DNA of 64,000 nt, taken from the NCBI RefSeq assembly GCF_015471405.1, contig NZ_BLVZ01000003.1:186001-250000 (forward strand), read 5' to 3'. The stretch is from Pseudomonas cichorii. GTDB lineage: Bacteria > Pseudomonadota > Gammaproteobacteria > Pseudomonadales > Pseudomonadaceae. This document shows, in pieces, positions 53,125 through 62,446 of this stretch. Each line of letters begins with the position of its first letter. Positions within the stretch are counted from its first letter, which is position 1. The translations under genes and the position numbers were made by a program. Below the pieces are notes generated by a model, which was not told the DNA's origin, made no database searches, and saw only the letters and a program-made list of their open reading frames with translations.

Positions 53125-53210
53125 GTCAGTCGGTCATCTCGTTGGCCTGCTTCGCCACAACGGACGAAGCATGATGTAAGCGATATGAGCGGCGTGTTAT
53201 GCCATCTCAT

Positions 53211-53228
53211 ATTGATACACTATAACAT
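53211..53228 (-). promoter_or_regulatory. Zur-like box upstream of folE2
   Basis: Read on the minus strand: ATGTTATAGTGTATCAAT, 16/18 identical to the site before the TonB receptor gene. It lies 87 bp before the folE2 start, in the 146-bp spacer between folE2 and the LysR gene. Confidence 0.72.
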
Positions 53229-53270
53229 TAACAACGATAGAACCAGACATGCCCGCTCAGGTATTGCGAC

Positions 53271-54179
53271 TCATGTTTTGGCAAGTTCCTCGATCAGGAA
53301 GTCCCGAAACGCACTGACCGCCGCAGGCAGGTTGCGGCCCGCCATGCTCTGCAACTCGATACGCCGGGCTTTCATGCCTTCGTCACTGATCGGCAGGGAT
53401 CGAAGCTCCTTGCCGAGCAGACGCCTGTCCAGGGTCATCTCACTGGAGAGGCTGATACCCCCCTCCTCCCGGACAAAACGCAACAAGGAGCCAATGTAAT
53501 TGCTGGTCAGCACCGGATCGAACAGCAGGCCCTGAACACCACAGCAGATATCGAACAACTGGCGCAGTGTCGTATCGGTATTGGTCAAGGCGATGGCATA
53601 AGGCTGAAGCTCTGCCAGCGAAACCTCCGGACGGTCTGCCAGAGGATGGTTGTTGCTCACCACCGCGCAGATGGCTCCGGTATGGATGTATTCGACCTTG
53701 ATCTCCTTTTGCGGCGTCAGGCTGAACGTCAGGCCAAGGTCGGCATCGCCGGAGCGTACCTTTTCCGTGGCCTGGGCCGGTGCGCAGACTTCCAGTGAAA
53801 AATGGATGCCTTGATAGGTCCGGCGAAACAGCGCGATAGCCTTGGGCAGAAACTCCAGGGCGAAGCCTTCGGAACAGGCAATGCGCACATGACCGCGTTG
53901 CAGGCCGTGCAACTCGGTGATTTCCAGTACCACCTGCTCGGCTTCGAGCTGGGATTTGCGTGCATAGGCCGCCAGGCGTATCCCCGCCTCGCTCAGCACC
54001 ATGCCTCGGGCGCGCCGCTCGAACAGCACCGCATCCAGATCCCGCTCCAGTTTGGCGATCTGCCGGCTGACTGCCGAAGCCGCGACATTCAGTCGCAAGG
54101 ACGCTTCACTGATAGACCCGCAACGCGCCACTTCCAGAAAGTAGCGCAAAGCCGTGGATTGCACACCGTAGAGCTGCAT
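53271..54179 (-). CDS. LysR-family transcriptional regulator
   Basis: 302-residue LysR regulator. The HTH (about 8-66: GSISEASLRLNVAASAVSRQIAKLERDLDAVLFERRARGMVLSEAG) and effector domain are clear. ATG 54179 has a strong GGAGGTGG ribosome site; the frame is open for 91 further codons upstream, but these overlap the divergent promoter and have no family support. It is divergent from the ABC transporter operon and is the likely regulator of that uptake and hydrolysis cluster. The inducer may be a peptide-like compound or its breakdown product. Confidence 0.9.
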   Translation of the reverse strand: MQLYGVQSTALRYFLEVARCGSISEASLRLNVAASAVSRQIAKLERDLDAVLFERRARGMVLSEAGIRLAAYARKSQLEAEQVVLEITELHGLQRGHVRIACSEGFALEFLPKAIALFRRTYQGIHFSLEVCAPAQATEKVRSGDADLGLTFSLTPQKEIKVEYIHTGAICAVVSNNHPLADRPEVSLAELQPYAIALTNTDTTLRQLFDICCGVQGLLFDPVLTSNYIGSLLRFVREEGGISLSSEMTLDRRLLGKELRSLPISDEGMKARRIELQSMAGRNLPAAVSAFRDFLIEELAKT

Positions 54180-54366
54180 GACCACCTCCAGCATTGCCTT
54201 TTCGGCAAAGCAAGTATCGAAAGATTGTGCTTGTGGCATTGATACGCTTTGCCTAGAGTCGTGTCGAGGCCTAATAAAACCATTGCCTGCTTGTACCCCT
54301 TTCTCCTTTCGCATTTGCGATCCACTGCCCTTTGATACAACCACTTCGCCTTTTGGAGATGACGGC

Positions 54367-55887
54367 ATGGGCATCAAGGGTTTCGCTCGCAGCATTGCGC
54401 TGCTGGGCTTGTTCAGCAGCTTTTCCGCCTTCGCAGGCAAAGCCGATGACACGCTGGTTTACGCATCCGACAGTGAACCTGAAAACATCAGTCCTTATCA
54501 CAACGACTTGCGCGAAGGCGTCATTCTGGGTCGACTCATCTGGGATAACCTGGTCTATCGCAATCCCGACAGCGGACAACTGGAACCCATGCTGGCCACC
54601 AGCTGGAAACAGGTCGACGACAGCACCATCGATTTCGAATTGCGCCAGGGCGTGAAATTCCACAACGGCGATGCCTTCACGGCCGACGATGTGGTGTTCA
54701 CCCTCAACTATGTGGTTTCGCCGGACTCCAAAGTCGTCACCATACAGAACGTCGACTGGATCAAGAGCGCAGAAAAACTGGGGGATTACAGCGTTCGCCT
54801 GCACCTGAAAAAGCCCTTCCCGGCCGCCCTCGAATACCTGTCCAACGCAGTGCCGATGTTCCCGAAAAACTATTTCGAGAAAGTCGGCCTGGCCGAGTTC
54901 AGCCGCAAACCGGTGGGCACCGGTCCTTACAAGGTTGCGTCCATCACCAGCGGCGTAGGCGTGAACATGGACAAGAACCCGGACTACTTTCAGGGCAGCC
55001 CTCAAGGCCAGCCGAAAATCGGTCATATCCAGTTCAAGGTGATTGCCGACTCCGAAACACGTCTTGCCGAGCTGATGACCGGTGGCGTTGACTGGGTCTG
55101 GCGCGTGGCACCGGATCAGGCGCAAAGCCTCAAGGGCATGCAAAGCCTGGTGGTAACCAGCGGCGGGACCATGCGTATCGGCTTTTTGATCCTCGATGCA
55201 CGGGGCACCTCCAGCGCCGATTCGCCCATGAAACACCTCAAGGTGCGTCAGGCGATCAACCACGCCATCAACCGTGAGGGTCTGGCTTCACAACTGGTGG
55301 GCGGCGAAAGCAAGCCGCTGCAAGTGGCCTGCTACCCTGGCCAGTTCGGTTGCGACACCACGGCTGCCACGGTCTATAACTACGACCCGGCCAAGGCCAA
55401 GGCGCTGCTCGCGGAAGCGGGCTACCCCAATGGTTTCGAGACTGAAATCTTCGCCTACCGTGACCGCGACTATGTAGAAGCGATTATCGGCAACCTGCGC
55501 GCCGTAGGCATCAACGCCAAGCTTCGTTACCTGAAATACGCAGCACTGCGTGACCAGCAACGCGGCGGCAAGGTGCCGATGTCGTTCCAGGCCTGGGGCT
55601 CGTTCTCGATCCTCGACACCTCGGCCTCGGCCGGTACCTGGTTCAAAGGCAACCCGGACGACAACATCAAGGACCCGCAAGTCCAGAGCTGGCTGCAAAC
55701 AGCAGACAACGCGCTGGACCCTCAGGTGCGCAAGGACAATTACCGCCTGGCCTTGCAGCGCATCAGCGAACAGGCCTACTGGGCACCGCTGTTCAACTAC
55801 TCGATGAACTATGCGTATGTCTCGGACCTGAACTTCAAGCCGTACCCGGACGAGCTGCCGCGCTTCGTTCTGTCGAGCTGGAAGTAA
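54367..55887 (+). CDS. ABC transporter substrate-binding protein (SBP family 5)
   Basis: 506-residue periplasmic binding protein of the DppA/OppA class. The signal peptide ends AFA-GKADD. It has the family motif ATSWKQVDDSTIDFELRQGVKFHNGDAFTADDVVFTLNY, the GTGPYKV loop, and a C-terminal lobe with RQAINHAINREGLA. ATG 54367 is preceded by TTGGAGAT. It is first in an operon with two permeases, two ATPases, two M20 hydrolases and an amidase. The ligand is likely a peptide or N-acyl amino acid; specificity cannot be read from sequence. Confidence 0.93.
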   Translation: MGIKGFARSIALLGLFSSFSAFAGKADDTLVYASDSEPENISPYHNDLREGVILGRLIWDNLVYRNPDSGQLEPMLATSWKQVDDSTIDFELRQGVKFHNGDAFTADDVVFTLNYVVSPDSKVVTIQNVDWIKSAEKLGDYSVRLHLKKPFPAALEYLSNAVPMFPKNYFEKVGLAEFSRKPVGTGPYKVASITSGVGVNMDKNPDYFQGSPQGQPKIGHIQFKVIADSETRLAELMTGGVDWVWRVAPDQAQSLKGMQSLVVTSGGTMRIGFLILDARGTSSADSPMKHLKVRQAINHAINREGLASQLVGGESKPLQVACYPGQFGCDTTAATVYNYDPAKAKALLAEAGYPNGFETEIFAYRDRDYVEAIIGNLRAVGINAKLRYLKYAALRDQQRGGKVPMSFQAWGSFSILDTSASAGTWFKGNPDDNIKDPQVQSWLQTADNALDPQVRKDNYRLALQRISEQAYWAPLFNYSMNYAYVSDLNFKPYPDELPRFVLSSWK

Positions 55888-55967
55888 GCGCCACCTGAAG
55901 TAAATCGGTGAGTGCGGCACGACTGCGCACTCATCAATGTCATCCCATGGATACAAGGTCACTTGCC

Positions 55968-56885
55968 ATGTTTGGATTCCTTCTGCGCCGTCTGGGTATC
56001 GCCTTGTGCGTGGCGATTACCGTGTCGGTCATCAGTTTCTCCCTCTTGCACCTTTCAGGTGACCTGGCTACCGCCATTGGCGGACCGGAAGCCACCAGCG
56101 AACAGATCGAGCAGATCCGTGTGCAGTACGGCCTCGACAAGCCGCTGGTCACTCAATACTTCAACTGGCTGAGCGACCTGCTGCGTCTGGATCTGGGTGA
56201 TTCGTTCTTCTTTCAGGAGTCGGTCTACAACCTGATCGCCTCGCGTCTGTCGATCACCCTCGGGCTGGGAGCCATGGCTTTAGGCATTGCCCTGTTGATC
56301 GCCATTCCGCTGGGCGTACTGGCGGCGGTCAAGCGTGACACCTGGATCGATCGTCTGGCCTTGAGCATCGCGGTGCTGGGTCAAGCAATGCCCAGCTTCT
56401 GGTTTGCCCTGATGCTGATCGTGGTGTTCTCGGTCACGCTGAAATGGCTGCCGGTTTCCGGCAATGCCACCTGGGCGCATTTTGTGATGCCCGCCATTGC
56501 CCTGGGTTACTACGCCACGCCGGCCATCATGCGCCTGACCCGCGCCGGGATGCTCGATGTACTCAACTCCGACTACATCCGCACCGCTCGCGCCAAAGGG
56601 CTGCGTCCTTCTACCGTGCTGTTCAAGCACGCGCTGCGCAATGCCTTGATCCCCGTGGTCGCACTGGCGGCCGTGGAGTTCGGCTTCATGCTCGGCGGCT
56701 CGGTGGTCATCGAGACGGTGTTCTCCCTGCAAGGCATCGGTCAACTGGCCTGGGATGCCATCGCCCGTGACGACTTCCCGGTGGTTCAGGCCGTGGTGTT
56801 GCTGATTGCCGTGATCTACATCGTTCTCACCCTGCTGGCCGACGTGCTCAACGCACTGCTCGACCCGCGCATTCGCGTGAAATAG
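55968..56885 (+). CDS. ABC transporter permease, DppB-like
   Basis: 305-residue inner-membrane permease of the binding-protein-dependent family. Six hydrophobic helices are visible. The opening FGFLLRRLGIALCVAITVSVISFSLLHLSGD is typical of DppB/OppB, and the EAA-type loop (SDYIRTARAKGLRPSTVLFKHALRNALIP) that docks on the ATPases is intact. ATG 55968 was chosen; an ATG seven codons earlier is also possible. It pairs with the permease encoded 8 bp downstream. Confidence 0.93.
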   Translation: MFGFLLRRLGIALCVAITVSVISFSLLHLSGDLATAIGGPEATSEQIEQIRVQYGLDKPLVTQYFNWLSDLLRLDLGDSFFFQESVYNLIASRLSITLGLGAMALGIALLIAIPLGVLAAVKRDTWIDRLALSIAVLGQAMPSFWFALMLIVVFSVTLKWLPVSGNATWAHFVMPAIALGYYATPAIMRLTRAGMLDVLNSDYIRTARAKGLRPSTVLFKHALRNALIPVVALAAVEFGFMLGGSVVIETVFSLQGIGQLAWDAIARDDFPVVQAVVLLIAVIYIVLTLLADVLNALLDPRIRVK

Positions 56886-56893
56886 GAGGCCCC

Positions 56894-57802
56894 ATGAGCA
56901 CGACAACTTCATCTGCTCTGGTCATCAACGACTACCAGCCACCGGCGAAAAGCATCCTGCGGTCCCTGCGCAACAGCCTGCGTCATCGCGGCTTTGCGAT
57001 TGGCATGCTGCTGCTGGCAATCATTCTGTTCGGCGCGTTGTTCGCGCCGTGGCTTGCGCCTTACGACCCTTACGCTCAGGACGTCATGCTGCGCATGAAG
57101 CCGCCGGTATGGATGGCCAATGGCACCTGGGATTACATTCTGGGCACCGACAAGCTGGGCCGCGATTACCTGTCGCGCCTGCTTTACGGCGCTCGAATCT
57201 CACTGTTCATCGGTTTCTCGGCGGCACTGATTTCCGGCTTGATTGGCACCATCATGGGCCTGCTGGCAGGTTACTTCGGCGGCAAGGTCGATGCCGTGAT
57301 CAGCTACCTGATCACCACCCGCCTGGCCATGCCCGTGGTCATGGTCGCGCTGGCCTCTGCCTCGCTGATGGGAGGTTCGCTGAAAGTGGTGATCATTCTG
57401 CTTGGTTGCCTGCTATGGGACCGTTTCGCAGTGGTGGTCCGCGCGGCGGTGCAACAGATTCGCGATGCCGAATATGTCGCCTCGGCCCAAGCGTTGGGTT
57501 GCTCGACCTTTCGCATCCTGGCCAGTGAAATCCTGCCCAATCTGGTGGGCGCGCTGATCGTGGTTGCCACCCTGGAAATGGCCCACGCCATCCTGCTGGA
57601 GTCCGCGCTGTCGTTTCTGGGCGTGGGCGTACAACCGCCGATTCCGTCCTGGGGCCTGATGATCGCCGAGGGCAAGCCCTACATGTTCTTTTCCCCCTGG
57701 GTCATCGCCATCCCCGGTGTCGCACTGATGGTGCTGGTGCTGGGTATCAATCTGGTCGGTGACGGCCTGCGTGACTTGATCCTGCCCGATGGGCGCAACT
57801 GA
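56894..57802 (+). CDS. ABC transporter permease, DppC-like
   Basis: 302-residue second permease. It has the N-terminal cytoplasmic stretch and first helix of the DppC/OppC group, then the characteristic periplasmic segment FAPWLAPYDPYAQDVMLRMKPP and LGTDKLGRDYLSRLLYGARISLFIG. The EAA loop reads DAEYVASAQALGCSTFRILASEILPN. It is preceded by an AGGAGG site, overlaps nothing, and is followed by the ATPase genes. Confidence 0.94.
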   Translation: MSTTTSSALVINDYQPPAKSILRSLRNSLRHRGFAIGMLLLAIILFGALFAPWLAPYDPYAQDVMLRMKPPVWMANGTWDYILGTDKLGRDYLSRLLYGARISLFIGFSAALISGLIGTIMGLLAGYFGGKVDAVISYLITTRLAMPVVMVALASASLMGGSLKVVIILLGCLLWDRFAVVVRAAVQQIRDAEYVASAQALGCSTFRILASEILPNLVGALIVVATLEMAHAILLESALSFLGVGVQPPIPSWGLMIAEGKPYMFFSPWVIAIPGVALMVLVLGINLVGDGLRDLILPDGRN

Positions 57803-57818
57803 CAGAGGATATCCGGAC

Positions 57819-58820
57819 ATGGCTCTCTTGCATGTTGAAAACCTGCGCGTCGATATCCCTCTTGGCCAGGAAACCCTGCACGCCGTTCGCGGCCTGGATT
57901 TCCATGTCGAGCGCGGCGAAATGCTGTGCATCGTCGGCGAGTCGGGATGCGGCAAATCCCTGACGTCCCTGGCGCTGATGGACCTGCTGCCGCGCAAGGC
58001 AAAACGTACCGCAACGCAACTCAGCCTGGACGGCATAGATATGCTGACCCAGAGCGAACGCCAGATGTGCGACCTGCGCGGCAACCGCCTGGCAATGATC
58101 TTCCAGGAACCCATGACCTCGCTGAACCCGGCCTACAGCATTGGCGATCAGCTTTGCGAGGTCCTGCTGCGTCACCGCAAGGTGTCGCGCAAGGATGCCA
58201 TGTTGCGTGCAGGGCAGATGCTGGAAAAGGTCGGCATCAGCAATGCGGGCGAACGCCTGCGTCAATACCCGCATCAATTGTCGGGCGGCCTGCGCCAGCG
58301 GGTCATCATCGCCATGGCGTTGATGTGCGAACCCGATGTGATCATCGCCGACGAGCCGACTACAGCGCTGGACGTCACCATTCAGGCGCAGATTCTGCGG
58401 CTGATTCGCGACCTTCAGAAAGAATTCGGCATGGCCGTGATCTTCATTACTCACGATCTGGGGCTTGTGGCACGTATCGCGGACCGGGTTGCGGTGATGT
58501 ACGCCGGGCAAATCGTCGAGACAGCACCCGCCGTGCAGTTGTTCGAGAACCCGCAGCATCCTTATACCCGCGGTCTGCTGGCCAGTATCCCGATTCCGGG
58601 GCGCACGCAACCGGGTCAGCCGCTGGGATCGATTCCCGGTCTGGTGCCGAGCCTGGTAGGCGAACAACAGGGCTGCGCGTTCCGCAACCGTTGCTCACAA
58701 GCGATTGAAGCCTGCGCCAGTCACGTACCGCCCGTGGAAAGCGACGACCACATGGCCCGCTGCCTGTTTGCCACTCCCGCAGCAACACCCGTCTTTCACC
58801 GGGAAGGAGCACTGTCATGA
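57819..58820 (+). CDS. ABC transporter ATPase, DppD-like
   Basis: 333-residue ATPase of the peptide/nickel class. Walker [15 protein letters not shown] is near residue 40, the Q-loop is in [14 protein letters not shown], the ABC signature is [15 protein letters not shown], Walker B is [13 protein letters not shown], and the H-loop is in [11 protein letters not shown]. The C-terminal oligopeptide domain contains the [14 protein letters not shown] cysteine cluster that often holds an iron-sulfur cluster in this class. ATG 57819 has a GAGGAT site. It overlaps the next gene by four bases. Confidence 0.94.
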   Translation: MALLHVENLRVDIPLGQETLHAVRGLDFHVERGEMLCIVGESGCGKSLTSLALMDLLPRKAKRTATQLSLDGIDMLTQSERQMCDLRGNRLAMIFQEPMTSLNPAYSIGDQLCEVLLRHRKVSRKDAMLRAGQMLEKVGISNAGERLRQYPHQLSGGLRQRVIIAMALMCEPDVIIADEPTTALDVTIQAQILRLIRDLQKEFGMAVIFITHDLGLVARIADRVAVMYAGQIVETAPAVQLFENPQHPYTRGLLASIPIPGRTQPGQPLGSIPGLVPSLVGEQQGCAFRNRCSQAIEACASHVPPVESDDHMARCLFATPAATPVFHREGALS

Positions 58821-59803
58821 AAAAAGATATCGCTCTGGAACTCTGTGATATCCGTCGGGAGTTCAAGATCAATCGCGGCTTCTTCAAGCCATCGGCCACC
58901 CTGAAAGCCGTGGATGGTGTGTCCTTGCGCCTGATGCGCGGTGAAACCCTGGGGCTGGTGGGTGAGTCCGGCTGTGGCAAGAGCACTCTGGCAAAGATGC
59001 TGCTGGGCTTGCTGCCACCGAGCAGCGGTGACGTGCTGGTCAACGGCAAACACCTGGCCGCCACCGACCGCAAGGAAATGGCGCGACGCATCCAGCCGAT
59101 TTTCCAGGACCCCTACTCTTCGTTGAACCCGCGCAAGACCCTGCGCGAAATCGTTACCCTGCCGATGATCGTGCACGACATCGGCACCACGGCCGAACGC
59201 CGCAAGCGCACCGAAGAAATGCTCGATGTGGTCGGCCTGCCCAAGCGCGTGATCGACAGCTATCCCAGCCAGCTTTCCGGCGGCCAGCGCCAGCGTGTGG
59301 CCATCGCCCGTGCGCTGATCATGCGCCCGGATGTGTTGATCTGCGACGAACCCACTTCGGCGCTGGACGTTTCGGTACAGGCGCAGATTCTCAACCTGTT
59401 GCAGGACCTCAAGCGTGAGTTCGGCCTGACCTATCTGCTGATCAGCCACAACCTGGCGGTGATCGAACACCTGGCAGACCGAGTCGCAGTGATGTATCTG
59501 GGCCGCATCGTCGAAGAGCGCAGCCGCGAATCGCTGTTCTCCGAGCCTGGCCATCCTTATACCCAGGCGCTGCTGGACTCGGTGCTGACACCCGACCCGC
59601 ATCTGGGCATTCCCGACCTTGGCCTGCATGGCAACTTCCCCAACCCGATGTCGCCCCCGACCGGCTGCGCCTTCCACCCGCGCTGCCCCAGCAGCGGTGA
59701 CACCTGCAAGCAACACTATCCGGCCAATGCTTCCGTCAAGGGCGGAACCGTGCGCTGCCATCTTCGCGACACCCCTCAAACCCTGGAGCTCGTTGCCTCA
59801 TGA
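58817..59803 (+). CDS. ABC transporter ATPase, DppF-like
   Basis: 328-residue partner ATPase. Walker [18 protein letters not shown]-loop FQDPYSSLNPRKTL, signature LSGGQRQRVAIARAL, Walker B VLICDEPTSALDV and H-loop ISHNLAVIEHL are all intact. The C-terminal segment has CAFHPRCPSSGDTCKQHYP, the Cys-rich motif of the family. Its start (ATGA) overlaps the upstream stop and its own stop overlaps the M20 gene, so the operon is translationally coupled throughout. Confidence 0.94.
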   Translation: MKKDIALELCDIRREFKINRGFFKPSATLKAVDGVSLRLMRGETLGLVGESGCGKSTLAKMLLGLLPPSSGDVLVNGKHLAATDRKEMARRIQPIFQDPYSSLNPRKTLREIVTLPMIVHDIGTTAERRKRTEEMLDVVGLPKRVIDSYPSQLSGGQRQRVAIARALIMRPDVLICDEPTSALDVSVQAQILNLLQDLKREFGLTYLLISHNLAVIEHLADRVAVMYLGRIVEERSRESLFSEPGHPYTQALLDSVLTPDPHLGIPDLGLHGNFPNPMSPPTGCAFHPRCPSSGDTCKQHYPANASVKGGTVRCHLRDTPQTLELVAS

Positions 59804-61227
59804 GTAGTCGCTCGAACGCTATCGAAAACGTCTGCGAACAATTCGACAACGGCGCTTTCTTCGCCCTGCTGCAAAGCAGTGTCGCCTACCCGACCCAAAG
59901 CCAGGAAGCCAGCAGCCTGCCGGAGCTTTATCGCTATCTGAAGGAGTTCATCACGCCGCATGTGGAGCGCCTGGGTTTCAATGTGCAGATTCATGAAAAC
60001 CCGGTGACCGGACGCGGGCCGCTGATGATCGCCACCCGCATCGAAGACCCGCAACTGCCAACCCTGCTCAGCTATGGGCACGGCGATGTAGTGCGCGGTT
60101 ACGACGCGCAATGGTACGAAGGCCTGTCGCCCTGGAATGTCGTTGAACGTGGTGAGCGCTGGTACGGTCGCGGCACGGCGGATAACAAGGGCCAGCACCT
60201 GATCAATCTGACCGCACTGGAGCAAACCCTCAAGGCCCGCAACGGCAAGCTGGGTTTCAATGTGAAGCTGCTGCTGGAAATGGGCGAAGAAGACGGCTCC
60301 CCCGGCCTGCGTGCATTTTGCGAAGCGCATAGCGAAGCACTGGCGGCCGATATTTTCATTGCTTCCGATGGTCCGCGTCTGGCGGCGTCACGACCGACGC
60401 TGTTTCTCGGCTCGCGGGGCGTCTTCAATTTCGAGCTGAACGTGGACTTGCGTGAAGGCGCGCATCACTCCGGCAACTGGGGCGGTCTGCTGGCCAATCC
60501 GGGCATCATCCTGGCCAACGCCATCGCCAGCATGGTGGATGAAAAAGGCCGGGTGAAAGTCGCCGGGCTGATGCCCAAGGCCATTCCTGAAAAAGTGCGT
60601 GAGGCCCTGGCGGATATCGAAGTGGGTGGCGGCCCTGGCGACCCGGATATCGATCCGAATTGGGGCGAGCCAGGCCTGTCCCTGAGCGAAAAGGTGTTCG
60701 GCTGGAATACCCTGGACGTGCTGGCCTTCAAGACCGGCAACCCGGAAGCGCCGGTTCACGCTATTCCCGGCAAGGCCATTGCTCACTGCCATATGCGCTT
60801 TGTCGTGGACAGCGACTACAACACGTTCATACCGGCAGTACGCGCCCACCTGGACGCTCACGGTTTCAGCAAGGTCGAGGTGAAGCAAAGCCGGATCGAT
60901 GTCATGCACGCCACCCGCCTGTCACCCGACAGCCCGTGGGTTGAATGGGCGCTCGATTCGCTGGCCACCACCACCGGCAAGAAACCCGCGTTGCTGCCCA
61001 ACCTCGGTGGCTCGCTGCCCAATGACGTTTTTGCAGAAGTACTTGGCCTGCCCACGGTCTGGGTGCCACATTCATACCCGGCGTGTTCGCAGCATGCTCC
61101 CAACGAACACCTGCTGGCGCCGGTGGTCAAGGAAAGCCTGCAAATCATGACAGGTCTGTTCTGGGACCTGGGCAATGATGCTGCACGCCTGACCCGCGAA
61201 CATCAGGCACTGGAGAACGCCTTATGA
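59800..61227 (+). CDS. M20-family metallohydrolase
   Basis: 475-residue zinc-dependent hydrolase of peptidase family M20 (ArgE/DapE/carnosinase-like). Metal and catalytic motifs are LLSYGHGDVV (first His), GRGTADNKGQHL (bridging Asp), MGEEDGSPGLRAF (catalytic Glu and metal Glu) and ASDGPRL, then a dimerisation lid and HSYPACSQHAPNEH near the end, with the last metal His. It probably removes acyl or amino-acid groups from compounds brought in by the ABC transporter. It overlaps both neighbours by four bases. Confidence 0.9.
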   Translation: MSSRSNAIENVCEQFDNGAFFALLQSSVAYPTQSQEASSLPELYRYLKEFITPHVERLGFNVQIHENPVTGRGPLMIATRIEDPQLPTLLSYGHGDVVRGYDAQWYEGLSPWNVVERGERWYGRGTADNKGQHLINLTALEQTLKARNGKLGFNVKLLLEMGEEDGSPGLRAFCEAHSEALAADIFIASDGPRLAASRPTLFLGSRGVFNFELNVDLREGAHHSGNWGGLLANPGIILANAIASMVDEKGRVKVAGLMPKAIPEKVREALADIEVGGGPGDPDIDPNWGEPGLSLSEKVFGWNTLDVLAFKTGNPEAPVHAIPGKAIAHCHMRFVVDSDYNTFIPAVRAHLDAHGFSKVEVKQSRIDVMHATRLSPDSPWVEWALDSLATTTGKKPALLPNLGGSLPNDVFAEVLGLPTVWVPHSYPACSQHAPNEHLLAPVVKESLQIMTGLFWDLGNDAARLTREHQALENAL

Positions 61228-62396
61228 ATGAAGCTCAAAAGCAGGCCACCCAATGGCTCGCCGGACAGCACGATGCCATGGAGTCACTGCTGCAACGGCT
61301 GGTGGATACCGACTCCAACAGCTACGACAAGGCCGGCGTCGACGCGGTGGGTGAACTGCTCGCCGCCGAACTGCAGGCCGACGGCATCGGCGTCGAACGT
61401 ATCGCCATCGAGAACTTTGGCGATGTCCTGCTGGCCGAACTGCCCGGTGGTCCGGGCAAGCCGGTCCTGCTGCTGGGGCATCGCGACACGGTTTTCCCCA
61501 AAGGCACCACCGCCACTCGCGGCTATTCCATGGATGACAAACTGGCCTACGGCCCGGGCGTGGCGGACATGAAAGGCGGGCTGGTGCTCAACTGCTTCGC
61601 CCTCAAGGCCCTGAAACGCCTGCCACCGTTGCCGTTTCCGGTACAGATTCTCTATACCGGCGATGAAGAGATCGGTTCGGGCAGTGCCCGTGTTCATATC
61701 GAACGTCATGCCCGTGCAGCCCAGGCCGTGCTCAACCCGGAACCGGGACGCGCCAGCGGCAATGTCGTCAGCGCCCGCAAAGGTGGTGCCACGCTGATCA
61801 TCGAAGTCAGTGGCCGCGCCGCACATTCGGGGGTCAATCATGCCGACGGCGCCAGCGCCATTCAGGCACTGGCGCACAAGATCATCAAGCTGCATGCCTT
61901 GACCGACTATGCGGCAGGCATCACCACCAATGTCGGTTTGATGTCCGGCGGCACTTCCAGCAATACCGTCGCCCCCAGCGCCACGGCAAAGCTCGATGTG
62001 CGCTTTGTGGAACTCAGGCAATGGGATGAAATTCTCACGGCCATCCAGGCCATCGTCGATGAAGAGGAGCTGCCCGGCACATCGGCCCGTCTGCTGGAAG
62101 CCACCACGTTCCTGCCCATGGAGGCCCGACACAGCACCGACCTGCTGCGTCTTTATCAGCAACAGGCGACCGAACTGGGCTTCATCGTGGAAGGCGAGTT
62201 CACCGGCGGCTGCGCCGACTCAGGATTCACTGCCAGCCTGGGCATCCCGACCCTGTGTGGATTGGGGCCGGTCGGCGGCAAGGTGCATACCGATCGCGAA
62301 TACCTGGAACTGGCGACCCTGGTTCCAAGAGGCCAGGCACTGGTCGCGACCATTCTGGCGCTGAATGAATCATCCGCCCCTACACCAACCCCGTAG
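61224..62396 (+). CDS. M20 glutamate carboxypeptidase (CPG2-like)
   Basis: 390-residue M20 hydrolase closest in pattern to Pseudomonas carboxypeptidase G2, which releases C-terminal glutamate from folate-like and other N-acyl glutamates. Motifs are LLLGHRDTVFPKG, YGPGVADMKGGLVL, YTGDEEIGSGSARV, NPEPGR and the C-terminal GCADSGFTASLGIPTLCGLGPVGGKVHTDREYLEL. No clear signal peptide is seen, so it should act in the cytoplasm on imported substrate. Its TAG stop lies inside a REP element (GTAGGAGC), leaving the C-terminal tail SSAPTPTP possibly altered. Confidence 0.88.
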   Translation: MNEAQKQATQWLAGQHDAMESLLQRLVDTDSNSYDKAGVDAVGELLAAELQADGIGVERIAIENFGDVLLAELPGGPGKPVLLLGHRDTVFPKGTTATRGYSMDDKLAYGPGVADMKGGLVLNCFALKALKRLPPLPFPVQILYTGDEEIGSGSARVHIERHARAAQAVLNPEPGRASGNVVSARKGGATLIIEVSGRAAHSGVNHADGASAIQALAHKIIKLHALTDYAAGITTNVGLMSGGTSSNTVAPSATAKLDVRFVELRQWDEILTAIQAIVDEEELPGTSARLLEATTFLPMEARHSTDLLRLYQQQATELGFIVEGEFTGGCADSGFTASLGIPTLCGLGPVGGKVHTDREYLELATLVPRGQALVATILALNESSAPTPTP

Positions 62397-62415
62397 GAGC
62401 GAATTCATTCGCGAA
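62393..62415 (+). repeat. REP element overlapping the M20 stop codon
   Basis: GTAGGAGCGAATTCATTCGCG plus AA. Bases 62394-62396 (TAG) are the stop of the carboxypeptidase gene. The amidase gene starts 32 bp later. Confidence 0.9.
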
Positions 62416-62446
62416 AAGCCCACCGTTTATTCCAAGGACTGCCCTC

